Source of the DNA: Spirochaetales bacterium
GTDB taxonomy: Bacteria; Spirochaetota; Spirochaetia; SZUA-6; JAFGRV01
Direction: 5' to 3'
DNA length: 59,613 bases
Assembly (NCBI GenBank): GCA_016930085.1
Contig: JAFGHO010000065.1
Coordinates: 1 to 59,613, forward strand
Under the pieces are notes generated by a model, which did not search any database, had not been told where the DNA came from, and saw only the letters and a program-made list of their open reading frames with translations. Positions within the stretch are counted from its first letter, which is position 1; each line of letters starts with the position of its first letter. Both the position numbers and the translations under genes were made by a program. Shown in pieces: positions 26,481 to 35,618 of this stretch.

Positions 26481-28064
26481 TCAATAACGGTATTCCTGTT
26501 TCAGGAGTTTTGTTTTGGCCCTTTTTCTCCCGGTGATATCGAGGATTCCCGAAATAATAAGCAGACCGGCGGCAAGAAGCCAGAAGGAGAGGGGCGACGG
26601 ATAAAAAAAGGCGACGAAGACGATCATGGGAAAAGGAAGGATGAGTGAGAACATGAGACGGAACAGGATACTCAGCATATTTCGGCCGCGCTGTGGAAGT
26701 CTCGTAAAGGGAAGTTCCGCGAAAAACAGCATGAATATATCGGTCTGGACAAACGCGAGTAAAAAAACGATCAGAAAGTGTTTGATTATTTCCCAGACCA
26801 GTCCGGTGAATAACATATAGGTTGTCATGAAAACGAGCAGGTAGGGAATGATAAAGTAAATCAGAACGAAATTTCTTAAGGTAACGACCAGCGAGACCCT
26901 GTCGTAGGGGGACGTGAAAAGAATCCAGCTGGCTTTCGCATGGATGCTGTAGAGAAGCGCCGTTTTTATATAAAAAGGAAAAAAACCGATCGCCACATAA
27001 AGGAGAATTGTTTCGACAAATTCGGAAATATCCCGGAGTGAAAAGGGATTGACGAGGGTGGCTGAGTTCACAAAGATAACGATGATAAAATAGAGAATGG
27101 TAACGGGAATAATGACGAGAATGCCCATGCGGAACTGGGCGTCGTATTTGAAGCTGTGTCTGATCATAAAGGTCGCGGCCGCCCCTTCGGGAGATTTTTT
27201 CCAGAACCACAGCGGGTACGCCTTTGCCGATTCTTTTTTCACAGCGGGTACATGAGACAATTCGGACAATCGTTCCGCGTAGCGGGTGGAAATGATCGTG
27301 CGGGAAAGGGTAAAAAACAGCGGTATGACGGCGATCGATAGGATAAAAGAAAAAACTGCCGCCGGGCCGGATGACAGTTTATAGAGTGCGGGACCCCACG
27401 TGTTCGGAAGCAATATGAACCACGGCAGAAGGGGGATCGAGATGAACGAGATATTCCTGATAAAAGAAGCCATCATGAAATATCCGCCGTAAATAAGGAA
27501 AAAAAGAATCATGTTGACGATTCCGGCCGCAGCCCGTATTATCGAAAGCCGGATCTTTTTTAGAACAAGTCCGTAGATGTTAACGATGATCAGGCTGATG
27601 ACAATCCCGCTTTCGAAGATCGAAAGGAAAAGACCGGTTTCATCAACGCCGAACATACCGTTAACGAATAATACGGCGCCGAACGGAACGGAAAACGCGA
27701 TAAAAAAGAGGATATTGAAAAGAAAGAGAAGCCCAATCTTGCTGAGAAAATACGTCGTCGAGCTTACCGGTTTCGTCGAATAAAAGATAAAATCCTGCGG
27801 TCCGGTAATAAGCGTCGGAAACTCGAGGAGAATGAAGTTCGCGATGAGGACCATAAAAAAGGTCGAGGATATAAAGGCGGCGGTATAGAGATCGGCCGTC
27901 CTCGAACAGACGGTCCCGCACATCATCCCCGAAAACCCGTACATGAGAAGCAGGGTGATGATCGAAGCATATGAGGGCGTTTTTGTAATCCGTTTTTTAT
28001 GGCGGATTTCCTGAAGAAAAGTATACCGGATAATCGTCAGAACCTGCGAAACATCGATATTCAC
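26481..28064 (-). CDS. ABC-2-type transporter permease
   Basis: A 527-residue membrane protein with about twelve hydrophobic segments in two halves separated by a hydrophilic region near residues 270-310 (ERLSELSHVPAVKKESAKAY). It begins at a GTG (28064) three bases after the ATPase stop, so the two genes are translationally coupled. The pairing with a single ATPase of the multidrug/polysaccharide-export type suggests an exporter, but the substrate is unknown. The N-terminus (YTFLQEIRHKKRI) is typical of large ABC-2 permeases. No other subunit is nearby; the next gene downstream on the other strand is metXW. Confidence 0.8.
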   Translation of the reverse strand: MNIDVSQVLTIIRYTFLQEIRHKKRITKTPSYASIITLLLMYGFSGMMCGTVCSRTADLYTAAFISSTFFMVLIANFILLEFPTLITGPQDFIFYSTKPVSSTTYFLSKIGLLFLFNILFFIAFSVPFGAVLFVNGMFGVDETGLFLSIFESGIVISLIIVNIYGLVLKKIRLSIIRAAAGIVNMILFFLIYGGYFMMASFIRNISFISIPLLPWFILLPNTWGPALYKLSSGPAAVFSFILSIAVIPLFFTLSRTIISTRYAERLSELSHVPAVKKESAKAYPLWFWKKSPEGAAATFMIRHSFKYDAQFRMGILVIIPVTILYFIIVIFVNSATLVNPFSLRDISEFVETILLYVAIGFFPFYIKTALLYSIHAKASWILFTSPYDRVSLVVTLRNFVLIYFIIPYLLVFMTTYMLFTGLVWEIIKHFLIVFLLAFVQTDIFMLFFAELPFTRLPQRGRNMLSILFRLMFSLILPFPMIVFVAFFYPSPLSFWLLAAGLLIISGILDITGRKRAKTKLLKQEYRY

Positions 28065-28067
28065 CGG

Positions 28068-28835
28068 TTACGCTTCCTGTATGGAGGAGACGATGATTTC
28101 AGCTTCTTTTGTCACATCGGTTTCTCCGGTCAGTTTGATAAAGGCCGATTCGAGGTTTTCACATCCCGATTCCTTTACGATCGTTTCGGATTTTCCCGTC
28201 GCGAGAATCGTACCCCCGTTCATGATCGCTATTTCGTCGCAGAGTTTTTCGACCACGTCGATCACGTGTGAAGAAAAAAGAACGGTTCTTCCCTGACGGG
28301 CGAAAGAGCGGATCACCTCCTTGAGAATCGCTGCGGATTTCGCGTCGAGTCCGGAAAGCGGTTCGTCGAGAATGAGGTTTGCGGGGTTATGCATGATGGC
28401 GGAGGCTATGACGAGTTTCTGGGTCATCCCCTTCGAGTAGGAGGCAATCTGCTCGTCGGCCCGGTCGATTAGTTCGAACCGCCGAAGGAGGGCTTCGATT
28501 TTCGCCCTGAGATTCGCCCCCGTGATGTGATACAATTGGCCGGTGAGGAAGAGGTATTCCCTCCCAGTCAGATTGGGGAAAACATCCGGGTTCTCGGGAA
28601 CATATCCGATCCTGCTTTTTACTTTCTCGGGATCCTTTGTGATGTCGAGTCCGTCGACGATTATCCGGCCTTCCGTCGGTTTTATCGCCCCGGTGATTGT
28701 TTTCACGGTTGTGGATTTTCCGGCGCCGTTCGGGCCGAGCAGTCCGAAAATCATACCCGATTCTATGTTCAGTGTTATTCCCGATACCGCGCGAAAGGAG
28801 CCGAAAGATCTGCTGAAATTCCTGATTTCGATCAT
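28068..28835 (-). CDS. ABC transporter ATPase (ABC-2 exporter type)
   Basis: Cytoplasmic ATPase of the exporter whose permease follows. Walker A is GPNGAGKST (residues 34-42), the Q-loop region is IGYVPENPDVF, the signature is YSKGMTQKL in place of LSGGQ, Walker B is NLILDEPLSGLD and the switch His lies in LFSSHV. The ATG at 28835 (255 aa) starts at the conserved MIEIRNFSRSFGSF; the frame is open further upstream, but that stretch is not typical. The C-terminal ~35 residues are the regulatory tail common in drug and lantibiotic exporters. Confidence 0.88.
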   Translation of the reverse strand: MIEIRNFSRSFGSFRAVSGITLNIESGMIFGLLGPNGAGKSTTVKTITGAIKPTEGRIIVDGLDITKDPEKVKSRIGYVPENPDVFPNLTGREYLFLTGQLYHITGANLRAKIEALLRRFELIDRADEQIASYSKGMTQKLVIASAIMHNPANLILDEPLSGLDAKSAAILKEVIRSFARQGRTVLFSSHVIDVVEKLCDEIAIMNGGTILATGKSETIVKESGCENLESAFIKLTGETDVTKEAEIIVSSIQEA

Positions 28836-28903
28836 TTTTATTATCCCCGCCGACGAGAGTATACATGCGGCCGGTACGGTATGTCTACCCCGCAAAACAG
28901 ATT

Positions 28904-28926
28904 GTTTAGCCGGTACGCGGCTAAAC
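28904..28926 (-). terminator. Hairpin after the xylanase gene
   Basis: GTTTAGCC and GGCTAAAC form a perfect 8-bp stem around a seven-base loop, 33 bp downstream of the GH10 stop on the minus strand. The following AATCTGTTTTG is only a weak T tract, so it is a possible but not certain terminator. Confidence 0.5.
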
Positions 28927-28958
28927 GATCCGTTTGATCCGTATCGGGTGGTGCCCCC

Positions 28959-30440
28959 TCATTCTGAAAAAGAGAATTCCAGATAATCGATATTCCCGAT
29001 ATCCTCAGCCCCTTCGAATACAAGATAAACGTCGAACATCCCTTCCACTCCTTTCCATGCCGTCTCGCCCTCAATAAATGATTGCGGCCCGCCGGAGAAC
29101 TTTGTTTCGATAGCGGCCGCGTTATCCGCTTCGAGCTTATCGAGTCTTACCAGTATCTTTCCGGGTACCTCGGATACGCCTGTATACGATATCCGTAAAC
29201 GGGAATATCCCGCCATGAGGAACACTTTTTCGTACAAAACCCAGTCTCCCGCCCCGCAGCCGGTAATGACGCCGTTATCGGCTTCCAGTCCTTTGGCGTC
29301 ATTGAATGATTCGGCTTCGATGCGAATGCCGTCCGGGCTTCCGTATCGCATTCCTTTTGCCGGCGGCGGAATCTCGTAATCCTCCCCTTTCAGGTAGGCT
29401 GAAAGCCATTTCAGAGATTCCCTCGCACTGCCGTCGTCGCGTACCAGGTACGCGGATTTCCGCCAGACCATTTTTTCTCTGTATCCCCAGATTGTGATTC
29501 CCTTTACCGCTTCATGTTCCCAGAAAAAAGTAAAGATGTCTTTCAGGCGTTTTGCCTGAATCGAATCGTTACCGAGATCGATATCGAGTTCCGTTATATG
29601 GACCGGAAGGCCGGTTTCCGCAAGACGATTCATGTTCCTCGATATCGTGGCGACCGGAATTCTTTCGAGAAAATGCCCCTGCAGACCGATGCCGTCGATG
29701 AGATTGCGTTTTTTGAGGAGTTCGATGACATTAATATATGTCGTCGTCGCATCCTCCGAAGACGTGATACTGTAGTCGTTCAGATGAAGGGAGGCTCCCG
29801 GGAAATATTCCCTTGCCAATTCAAACGATGAGATCACCCAGTCCCAGCCGGTTTTCCCGCTTCCGCCGAGGGCGTTTCTGTAGGACGGCGGTGCGTGGAG
29901 CGGTTCGTTCACGACATCGATAAAATCGATGTCGGGGTACCGGTCCGAAAGGAGGGCCATCCATTCCTCGATTTCTTCGAGCTGTTCGGTAGGGGATAAT
30001 GAAGAAATCCATTCGGGCTGCTGATTGCCCCAGACGAGGGTGTGAAGGCGAAACGGGAAATTATTGGCTTTGGCGAAATTATAGGCATTGTCGAGAAGCT
30101 GCCACCTCATCGTGTCCTGAATTACTTCGACCGAACCCCATTTCCCCGCGTTTTCCGGGGTAACCTGGTTCCATAATTGTAAAAACAGGGGATCTTCGGA
30201 GACGCTGGTGGACCATATATTACCGAGATATTTGTCGCCTTTTGGTTCGAGGGTGATATCGAGTGCCGGGGTTTCGGGAGCCTTTGTCGAAACATCGCCC
30301 GTGGTGGTTTTTTGAGGAACCGGAGTCGACGTGGGAACCGCGGTATGTGTTTCCTGTACCGGTTTCGACACGCAGCTCGAAACAACAGACGACATCACAA
30401 GACATAAGAGAAATACCGATAACCGGGTATATAAATTCAT
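28959..30440 (-). CDS. GH10 endo-beta-1,4-xylanase lipoprotein with CBM6-like domain
   Basis: A surface-anchored enzyme predicted to cut xylan. The signal peptide ends in a lipobox (SSVVSSC); a Thr/Pro-rich linker (~30-65) leads to a GH10 barrel (~65-365) with acid/base Glu179 in VVNEPLH and nucleophile Glu284 in HITELDID, both intact, plus FRLHTLVWGNQQPEWI and ITIWGYREK. Residues ~385-493 resemble a CBM6-type carbohydrate-binding domain (IRIEAESFNDAKGLE to GNIDYLEF). The ATG at 30440 has an excellent AGGAGGTGG site. It faces the kelch lipoprotein gene across a 491-bp divergent region. It points to a plant-polymer diet. Confidence 0.93.
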   Translation of the reverse strand: MNLYTRLSVFLLCLVMSSVVSSCVSKPVQETHTAVPTSTPVPQKTTTGDVSTKAPETPALDITLEPKGDKYLGNIWSTSVSEDPLFLQLWNQVTPENAGKWGSVEVIQDTMRWQLLDNAYNFAKANNFPFRLHTLVWGNQQPEWISSLSPTEQLEEIEEWMALLSDRYPDIDFIDVVNEPLHAPPSYRNALGGSGKTGWDWVISSFELAREYFPGASLHLNDYSITSSEDATTTYINVIELLKKRNLIDGIGLQGHFLERIPVATISRNMNRLAETGLPVHITELDIDLGNDSIQAKRLKDIFTFFWEHEAVKGITIWGYREKMVWRKSAYLVRDDGSARESLKWLSAYLKGEDYEIPPPAKGMRYGSPDGIRIEAESFNDAKGLEADNGVITGCGAGDWVLYEKVFLMAGYSRLRISYTGVSEVPGKILVRLDKLEADNAAAIETKFSGGPQSFIEGETAWKGVEGMFDVYLVFEGAEDIGNIDYLEFSFSE

Positions 30441-30931
30441 CGTATCCCACCTCCTGAATTCATAAAAGGTATGTATACAATAAATCATAAGAAATCGGGG
30501 GAAATTATGCAAGGATGTGGAGAGAATAGAAACGGAAACAAAATAAAATACACTGTTATATTCCACCGGGAAATGCAAAACACAGGAGTCGTCTGTCCGG
30601 ATAAAACTTCGTGTTATGGGCCCGGTATACATGAAAACGGGGTAGAAAGAGGGGTGTACGCTGATGGAAATATGTGCGGTCCCGTCTCGGGCGTGCATAT
30701 TGTTCAGCGCATTAAAACATTATAGCGACAAAAAAACCGTTTCATCAGGATGTAATAAAAAGATATATTTTTATATCCGGTGATGCAACTATGTTTTTTC
30801 TTGAATCATGATGTATACGGGTAGTATATTTATAACGGGATACGGCGTTTAGCTAAAAAGCCGCTTTATACAAGAAAAAAAACACGAAAATTGTTTCAAG
30901 AATAGGGCCATCCGAAAAGAGGACGTGATTG
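30441..30931. other. Divergent intergenic region, xylanase / kelch lipoprotein
   Basis: No credible gene. It holds a likely promoter for the kelch gene (TTGAAT at 30801-30806, 18-bp spacer, TATATT at 30825-30830), followed by a leader with short complementary words (CGGC near 30845 and GCCG near 30862), and a TATAAT on the minus strand near 30720 that could serve the xylanase. An 84-codon frame at 30471-30725 has no similarity I recognise and poor start signals. Confidence 0.4.
30801..30830 (+). promoter_or_regulatory. Putative promoter of the kelch lipoprotein gene
   Basis: TTGAAT, 18-bp spacer, TATATT, about 100 bp before the start codon. It is a moderate match to sigma-70 consensus. Confidence 0.35.
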
Positions 30932-32455
30932 GTGGTGAACGTAAAAAAAATCGTATGGCTGACTCTGCTATTTACATGCGTATTTTCGTGCAATATCGCC
31001 TTCTATAATCCTTTTTTGGATGAACAGACGAAAGAAAATCCGGATAGTACCATGACTCCGGAGTCTACAGGAGAACCGACCTCCGATCCTGAAAATACTC
31101 CGGATGTTTCACCGGAACCGACACTGGAATTGACGGAAGAGCCGACAATAGAACCGACACCCGATACCGGTCACGATACATGGATGTGGGTATCCGGAAG
31201 CGATACGGGCGGGCAAATCGGTATATATGGAACAAAAGGTGTCGCCGCGGCGGCCAATATGCCCGGTGGTAGAAATTACGGTATCGGCTGGACTGATGTT
31301 TCGGGAAATTTTTGGTTGTTCGGCGGATCCGGATACGACAGTCTCGGAAATAACGGGCATCTTAATGATTTGTGGCGATTCGACGGAATAAACTGGACGT
31401 GGGTGTCAGGAAGCGATCTATGGTGCGAAAGCGGGGTGTACGGAACCAAAGGCATTGTTTCAGGTTTGAATGTTCCGGGAGCCAGATACGGGAGTATAAG
31501 CTGGATTGACACTTCCGACAACCTGTGGCTTTTCGGCGGATATGGCTATGACAGCACATCAAGCAAGAACAATCTCAATGACCTGTGGAGGTTTGACGGG
31601 ACGAACTGGACGTGGATTTCCGGAAGCGACACGGGAGGTCAAAGTGGGGTATATGGCACAAAAGGCGTCGCTTCCGCGGCAAATATTCCGGGCGCCCGAT
31701 ATGGGAGTATTAGCTGGATCGATGTTTCGGATAATTTGTGGTTGTTCGGGGGGTATGGGTATGACAGCGCAGGCAGCAATGGGCATCTCAATGATCTGTG
31801 GAGGTTCGACGGAACGAACTGGACATGGATTTCCGGAAGCGATATATGGTGTCAAAGCGGTGTGTATGGAAGCAAAGGTGTTGCATCCGGCTCGAATATA
31901 CCCGGGGCACGATACAACGCGGTAAGCTGGATTGATGCTTCGGATAATTTGTGGTTGTTCGGGGGATATGGGTATGATCGAACCACGACAAAATATAATC
32001 TCAATGACCTGTGGCGATTCGACGGATCAAATTGGACGTGGATATCAGGAAACGATACGGGCGGGCAAATCGGTATATATGGAGTAAAAGGTGCCGGATC
32101 GGCGACGAATATCCCCGGAGCCAGATATGGTTGCTCCGGTTGGATCGATGATTCAGATACGATATGGCTTTTCGGAGGATTTGGTTATGACAGTGAGGGA
32201 AACAATGGTCGACTCAACGATCTGTGGAAGTTCGACGGGATCGACTGGACGTGGATGTCCGGAAGCGATATAAGGGATCAGAATGGGGTATACGGTACAA
32301 TAGGAGTGCCCTCGGGTTCCGTAATTCCCGGAACGCGGTATCATCCGATAGCTTGGTTGGGCGAAAACGGTGCTTTTTATTTGTTCGGGGGAGACGGGCA
32401 GGACAGTATCGGGAATAAAGACAGACTCAATGATCTTTTTCACTATAAACCCTGA
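30932..32455 (+). CDS. Kelch-repeat lipoprotein with six identical-length blades
   Basis: A predicted surface lipoprotein of 507 residues. A signal peptide (KKIVWLTLLFTCVFSC) gives a lipidated Cys; a Thr/Pro/Glu-rich linker (~30-80, EPTSDPENTPDVSPEPTLEL) holds the domain away from the membrane. Six kelch-type units of exactly 71 residues follow, each with WTWxSGSD, GVYGTKG, IPGARYG, WLFGGYGYDS and LNDLWRFDG, the makings of a six-bladed propeller. GTG at 30932 is the likely start, eight bases after AAGAGGA; TTG at 30929 and GTG at 30935 are alternatives. The propeller probably binds a ligand or protein; none can be named. Divergent from the xylanase gene. Confidence 0.85.
   Translation: MVNVKKIVWLTLLFTCVFSCNIAFYNPFLDEQTKENPDSTMTPESTGEPTSDPENTPDVSPEPTLELTEEPTIEPTPDTGHDTWMWVSGSDTGGQIGIYGTKGVAAAANMPGGRNYGIGWTDVSGNFWLFGGSGYDSLGNNGHLNDLWRFDGINWTWVSGSDLWCESGVYGTKGIVSGLNVPGARYGSISWIDTSDNLWLFGGYGYDSTSSKNNLNDLWRFDGTNWTWISGSDTGGQSGVYGTKGVASAANIPGARYGSISWIDVSDNLWLFGGYGYDSAGSNGHLNDLWRFDGTNWTWISGSDIWCQSGVYGSKGVASGSNIPGARYNAVSWIDASDNLWLFGGYGYDRTTTKYNLNDLWRFDGSNWTWISGNDTGGQIGIYGVKGAGSATNIPGARYGCSGWIDDSDTIWLFGGFGYDSEGNNGRLNDLWKFDGIDWTWMSGSDIRDQNGVYGTIGVPSGSVIPGTRYHPIAWLGENGAFYLFGGDGQDSIGNKDRLNDLFHYKP
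31181..32455 (+). repeat. Six tandem 213-bp units inside the kelch gene
   Basis: Units start at 31181, 31394, 31607, 31820, 32033 and 32246, each TGG-xxx-TGG codons, with no indel between units. Odd units carry TGGQ and even units WC[E/Q]S or RDQN after SGSD/SGND, so the array has a two-unit higher-order period. Confidence 0.9.
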
Positions 32456-32477
32456 AACCGGCTAAGGTTTCAGGGTT
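32448..32477 (+). terminator. 12-bp perfect stem-loop spanning the kelch stop codon
   Basis: AACCCTGAAACC and GGTTTCAGGGTT flank a six-base loop (GGCTAA). The stop codon TGA (32453-32455) is inside the left arm. A short T-rich run follows but not a full T tract; it likely ends or protects the kelch mRNA. Confidence 0.6.
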
Positions 32478-32568
32478 GGATATTGCTTTCGAAAAAAAAT
32501 CACTCCCGGTTATAAAAGGAACAGGAAAATGACGGTACCGTCACGGAAACAAAAGAGGACCTCTTTTA

Positions 32569-33906
32569 CTATACACCGTATTCCTTTGTGAACTCGATCA
32601 GTGTTTTTATATTTTCCGGTTTTGCACGGTCGAAGAACGCCCCGTTCGCCATGACGAACCCGCCGTCCTTCCCTGCTGTATCGATGAGGCGTTTGGCGTA
32701 CTCTTTCACTTCATCCGGGTCTCCCAGTTCGAGCATGGCGGATGATACATTCCCGAAGAGACAGATGTTGTCGCCCACGATTTTCTTGGCTTTCGCCATG
32801 TCGGTTTGATCGAACATCCACATGGTTTTGCCTTTCGGCAGATCCTTTATGATCTCGAGCCGTGTATTATATGCACCCTCGGCGGCGGGAAACGGTACAC
32901 ATCCGCCGTCGATCAACCCAAGGATGACTTTTTGAAGGGTCGGCCAGTAAAACTTTCTGAACTGCTGGTCGGAGAGAAATCCGTCAGCGCCTTTATGCAG
33001 CGGAATGAATATAAGCGGGTTTCCGGTCTGTTGCGCGGAAGCGATACCCATGTTTATCATGATGGGTGTGAGCGCTTCCATGGCAGCGATGAGTTTTTCC
33101 GGTCGGCGGTACATGTCGAGCATGATGCCTTTGGTGCCCCTGAGGGTGTCACCGATCGTGTCGAAGGGCGCCTTGGTAAATCCGCCGAGGATATTCGGAA
33201 TACCCTCGCTCGTCATCTCGGCATCGAATCCGCCCATCGCACCGGCCCATTTGAGGGCTTCGGCACCGGCTTCAAAGAGTTTGTTATAAGTGTTCTGGAC
33301 GGGCGGCAGACCGAATGGTATGAAACTGAAAGCGAGGCCGTACATTTCGAGAATGCCGGTGAACGGCGGAAGCATTGTAAAGCCTTGCAGGGCCCCGAAT
33401 ACCCGCGGAAGGTAAAAATTCCTGAAGTAAAACGAGGGGTCCGTGATAAGCGCATCGTATTCGTCCTCGTTCATGTATTCGCCTTCGACACACTGATACG
33501 AGTGGGTCGGATCGACGCCGTGTCCGGGCCATTTGTACAGTTTATAGTCGAGTTTTTCGAAAAATGTTCCCGGCCCGGGTGCCGCTGCGCCCCATTGGAC
33601 GTCGGGTCTGAACTCGAGAGTGTATTGTCTGAAAGCGGACACGCATTTGCCGTAATCGTACATCGCTTCCTCGACCGTCATCTTCGCGTGGTTGATCGGA
33701 AACATACTGGGGAATATCGTCACGGGAACCCGGTCGGGTTTTTTTAGCCTGATCGCATCCCATATCCGCTTGATGCTTGCCGTATAATTGTTTTTTGCTT
33801 CGGGACTTTTGAATGCGAGGTCATTGCCCTGCGGATCTTTCGGTGACAGCAATCGATTGAACATCATGTCCTGTTTTTCTTCTGAAGTCATCTGTTTTGT
33901 TTCCAT
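32569..33906 (-). CDS. URO-D-family corrinoid methyltransferase
   Basis: A 445-residue member of the uroporphyrinogen decarboxylase superfamily. With a corrinoid protein encoded four bases upstream, it is best read as a methyltransferase of the MtaA/CmuA/O-demethylase type and not as a heme enzyme. Recognisable segments are RVPVTIFPSMFPIN near the N-terminus and LIDGGCVPFPAAEGAYNTRLE near residue 345, whose Cys and downstream Glu could help bind zinc. It is longer than MtaA (~340 aa) and closer in size to aryl-methyl-ether O-demethylase components. It would move a methyl group between its substrate and the corrinoid. The substrate is unknown; methoxylated aromatics, methylamines or glycine betaine are candidates. 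Confidence 0.82.
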   Translation of the reverse strand: METKQMTSEEKQDMMFNRLLSPKDPQGNDLAFKSPEAKNNYTASIKRIWDAIRLKKPDRVPVTIFPSMFPINHAKMTVEEAMYDYGKCVSAFRQYTLEFRPDVQWGAAAPGPGTFFEKLDYKLYKWPGHGVDPTHSYQCVEGEYMNEDEYDALITDPSFYFRNFYLPRVFGALQGFTMLPPFTGILEMYGLAFSFIPFGLPPVQNTYNKLFEAGAEALKWAGAMGGFDAEMTSEGIPNILGGFTKAPFDTIGDTLRGTKGIMLDMYRRPEKLIAAMEALTPIMINMGIASAQQTGNPLIFIPLHKGADGFLSDQQFRKFYWPTLQKVILGLIDGGCVPFPAAEGAYNTRLEIIKDLPKGKTMWMFDQTDMAKAKKIVGDNICLFGNVSSAMLELGDPDEVKEYAKRLIDTAGKDGGFVMANGAFFDRAKPENIKTLIEFTKEYGV

Positions 33907-33910
33907 CGTC

Positions 33911-34540
33911 TCACCCCCCTATCCAGTTTTTCGCAAGCGTTACGGCAGCCATCGCGTCTTTTCCAAAGGCATCAGCCGCGGTGTATGTCTTTACCTTTTC
34001 GTCGATCTGGCCCCCGCCGATCATGATTTTGACATTGTCCCTGAGCCCGGCGTTTTTTATTGCGGTGATCGTCTCTTTCATGGCATCGAAGGCGAGGGTA
34101 AGGAATCCGCTGAGACCGACAACGTTTGGTTTGAAATCACGGATTGCCTCGGTAAATTTTTCAAAAGGAACATCCACACCGAGATCGAGGACCTCGAAAC
34201 CGTGCGCTTCGAGCATAAAGGTGACGATGTCCTTGCCGATGTTGTGGATATCTCCTTTAATCGTTCCCATGAGGATTTTCCCACGCCCCCCTTTCGGCGC
34301 GGCCGCCTCCATCTCCGGCTTGATGATTCCATTTATCTTTTTCATCATTTCTCCGGCGAGGATAAGTTCGGGGAGAAAATATATCCCCTTTTCATACCGT
34401 CGACCGACTATATCCATCGCTTCCCTCACCGCATCGAGGATCGCCATTGGCGAGGAGCCGTTTTTCACCATTTCTTCGACTATGGAAACGGCTTCTTTCT
34501 CCTTCATATCGGCGATCGCATTAATCAATTTTTTTGACAT
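33911..34540 (-). CDS. Corrinoid (B12-binding) methyl-carrier protein
   Basis: A 209-residue protein of the MtaC/MtbC/MttC type. Residues 1-80 are the helical cap domain (AILDAVREAMDIVGRRYEKG and LPELILAGEMMKK). Residues ~87-209 are the Rossmann-like B12 domain with the cobalt-ligand motif GDIHNIG (Asp97, His99, Gly102), GLSGFLT and a GGG turn. It carries the methyl group on cobalt between the URO-D and pterin methyltransferases. Ribosome-binding site AAGGAGG. The stop is four bases from the next start, so coupling with the URO-D protein is strong. Confidence 0.93.
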   Translation of the reverse strand: MSKKLINAIADMKEKEAVSIVEEMVKNGSSPMAILDAVREAMDIVGRRYEKGIYFLPELILAGEMMKKINGIIKPEMEAAAPKGGRGKILMGTIKGDIHNIGKDIVTFMLEAHGFEVLDLGVDVPFEKFTEAIRDFKPNVVGLSGFLTLAFDAMKETITAIKNAGLRDNVKIMIGGGQIDEKVKTYTAADAFGKDAMAAVTLAKNWIGG

Positions 34541-34613
34541 ACAAACCTCCTTTTTAAATAATAAAACCTTTCGAGCTTTCTCCGCGGCTCTCCGGGTCGA
34601 TTACCTTGAGGAA

Positions 34614-34631
34614 CCGCCTCCGTTGAGGCGG
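34614..34631. repeat. Perfect 7-bp hairpin between corrinoid genes
   Basis: CCGCCTC and GAGGCGG flank a four-base loop in the 277-bp gap between the pterin methyltransferase and corrinoid protein genes. No T tract follows on the minus strand. It may adjust expression of the downstream pair by mRNA processing. I see no cobalamin riboswitch core nearby. Confidence 0.4.
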
Positions 34632-34817
34632 CCGGCTGGACCGCTTACCCGCACATCGCGCGAGAGGCATGTCTTTTTTCGCCGTGTATAATGAACCATA
34701 CGCAATATCGTTACGCTCACGGCGATATCGGGTTCCGCTATCCGTAGAAGGCTATGCCGCGTATAGACCGATATGCTATGAAAAGCAATACGCACGAAAA
34801 GGAGGCGGAGTTATCGG

Positions 34818-35618
34818 TCACCTGTCTGAAAAAACACCGTCCCGGTATGCCTGGGTGAAGTTCAGACAATAATCGTCACGGCCAAGAACCAGTTGCGTGG
34901 TGAGAATGGCGGCCTGCAGTTCCCTGTCGAGCGGATCCATAATCGCGGTGTCGAGGCCGGCTACCATGGCCAGTGTCAAAAAGGTTCTGTTTATATATGA
35001 CCGCGCCGGCAAACCGAAAGATATATTACTCAGACCGGCTGTGAAATGTATATCTGGGTATTCCGCGCGGACCGCCTTCAAGGTTTCGATAAAAACATTG
35101 ACGCTCTCGATATTGGTGCTGAGGGCCATGACAAGGGGATCGATATAGATTTGTTGGTCGGGAATACCGGAGGACCGTGTTGCCGAGACGACCTTCTGAA
35201 CAATCGCAAACCGTTCACCGCATGTTTCCGGTATCTGAATATGGTCCATGGCAAGGGCGATAACGGGACAACCCGCACCGGCGGCAAGCGGAAGAATCTC
35301 CTCCAGTCTGGACGCTTCACCGCTGATTGAGTTGATCATCGGTGTCAGCTTCGCCGCCCTGATACCCGCTTCAAGTGCGGCCGGATTCGTCGAATCCAGA
35401 CAAAGCGGAATATCGACCGCCTCCTGAACGGTTTCGACGAGCCAGACCATGTCTTCGGGTTCACGCTCGGGGAGTGTCCCCGCGTTGATATCGAGCCAGC
35501 TCGCGCCGGCTTCGGCCTGCTTGCGGGCAAGGTCCTGGAGGAATACCGCGTTTCTGGCGGAGATCGCGCTTTTTACACGCTGCCTTGTGCCATTAATTTT
35601 CTCTCCGATTATTTTCAT
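34818..35618 (-). CDS. Methyltetrahydrofolate:corrinoid methyltransferase (MeTr/pterin-binding fold)
   Basis: A 266-residue TIM-barrel protein of the AcsE/MtgA/DHPS-like pterin-binding family. It shows IIGEKINGTRQRVKSAI at the N-terminus, AGASWLDINAGTLPERE, DIPLCLDSTNPAALEAG, PMINSISGE and FTAGLSNISFGLPAR, the standard pterin-site segments. It would pass the methyl group from the corrinoid to tetrahydrofolate (or the reverse), linking methylated substrates to C1 metabolism. The size equals known MeTr. It is 277 bp upstream of the corrinoid gene and 234 bp downstream of the PAS-LuxR regulator, all on the minus strand. Confidence 0.9.
   Translation of the reverse strand: MKIIGEKINGTRQRVKSAISARNAVFLQDLARKQAEAGASWLDINAGTLPEREPEDMVWLVETVQEAVDIPLCLDSTNPAALEAGIRAAKLTPMINSISGEASRLEEILPLAAGAGCPVIALAMDHIQIPETCGERFAIVQKVVSATRSSGIPDQQIYIDPLVMALSTNIESVNVFIETLKAVRAEYPDIHFTAGLSNISFGLPARSYINRTFLTLAMVAGLDTAIMDPLDRELQAAILTTQLVLGRDDYCLNFTQAYRDGVFSDR

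Noticed and set aside
31181-32455. CRISPR-like regular repeats
   Set aside because: The 213-bp period is coding and in frame, with conserved protein motifs; it is a kelch array. No short palindromic repeat with unique spacers occurs anywhere in the window.
32806-33747. 313-codon plus-strand frame opposite the URO-D gene
   Set aside because: A shadow of the clear minus-strand methyltransferase gene with no motif or start signal of its own.
34541-34817. Cobalamin riboswitch between the corrinoid genes
   Set aside because: I looked on the minus strand for the conserved B12-box core and found none; only a 7-bp hairpin is present.
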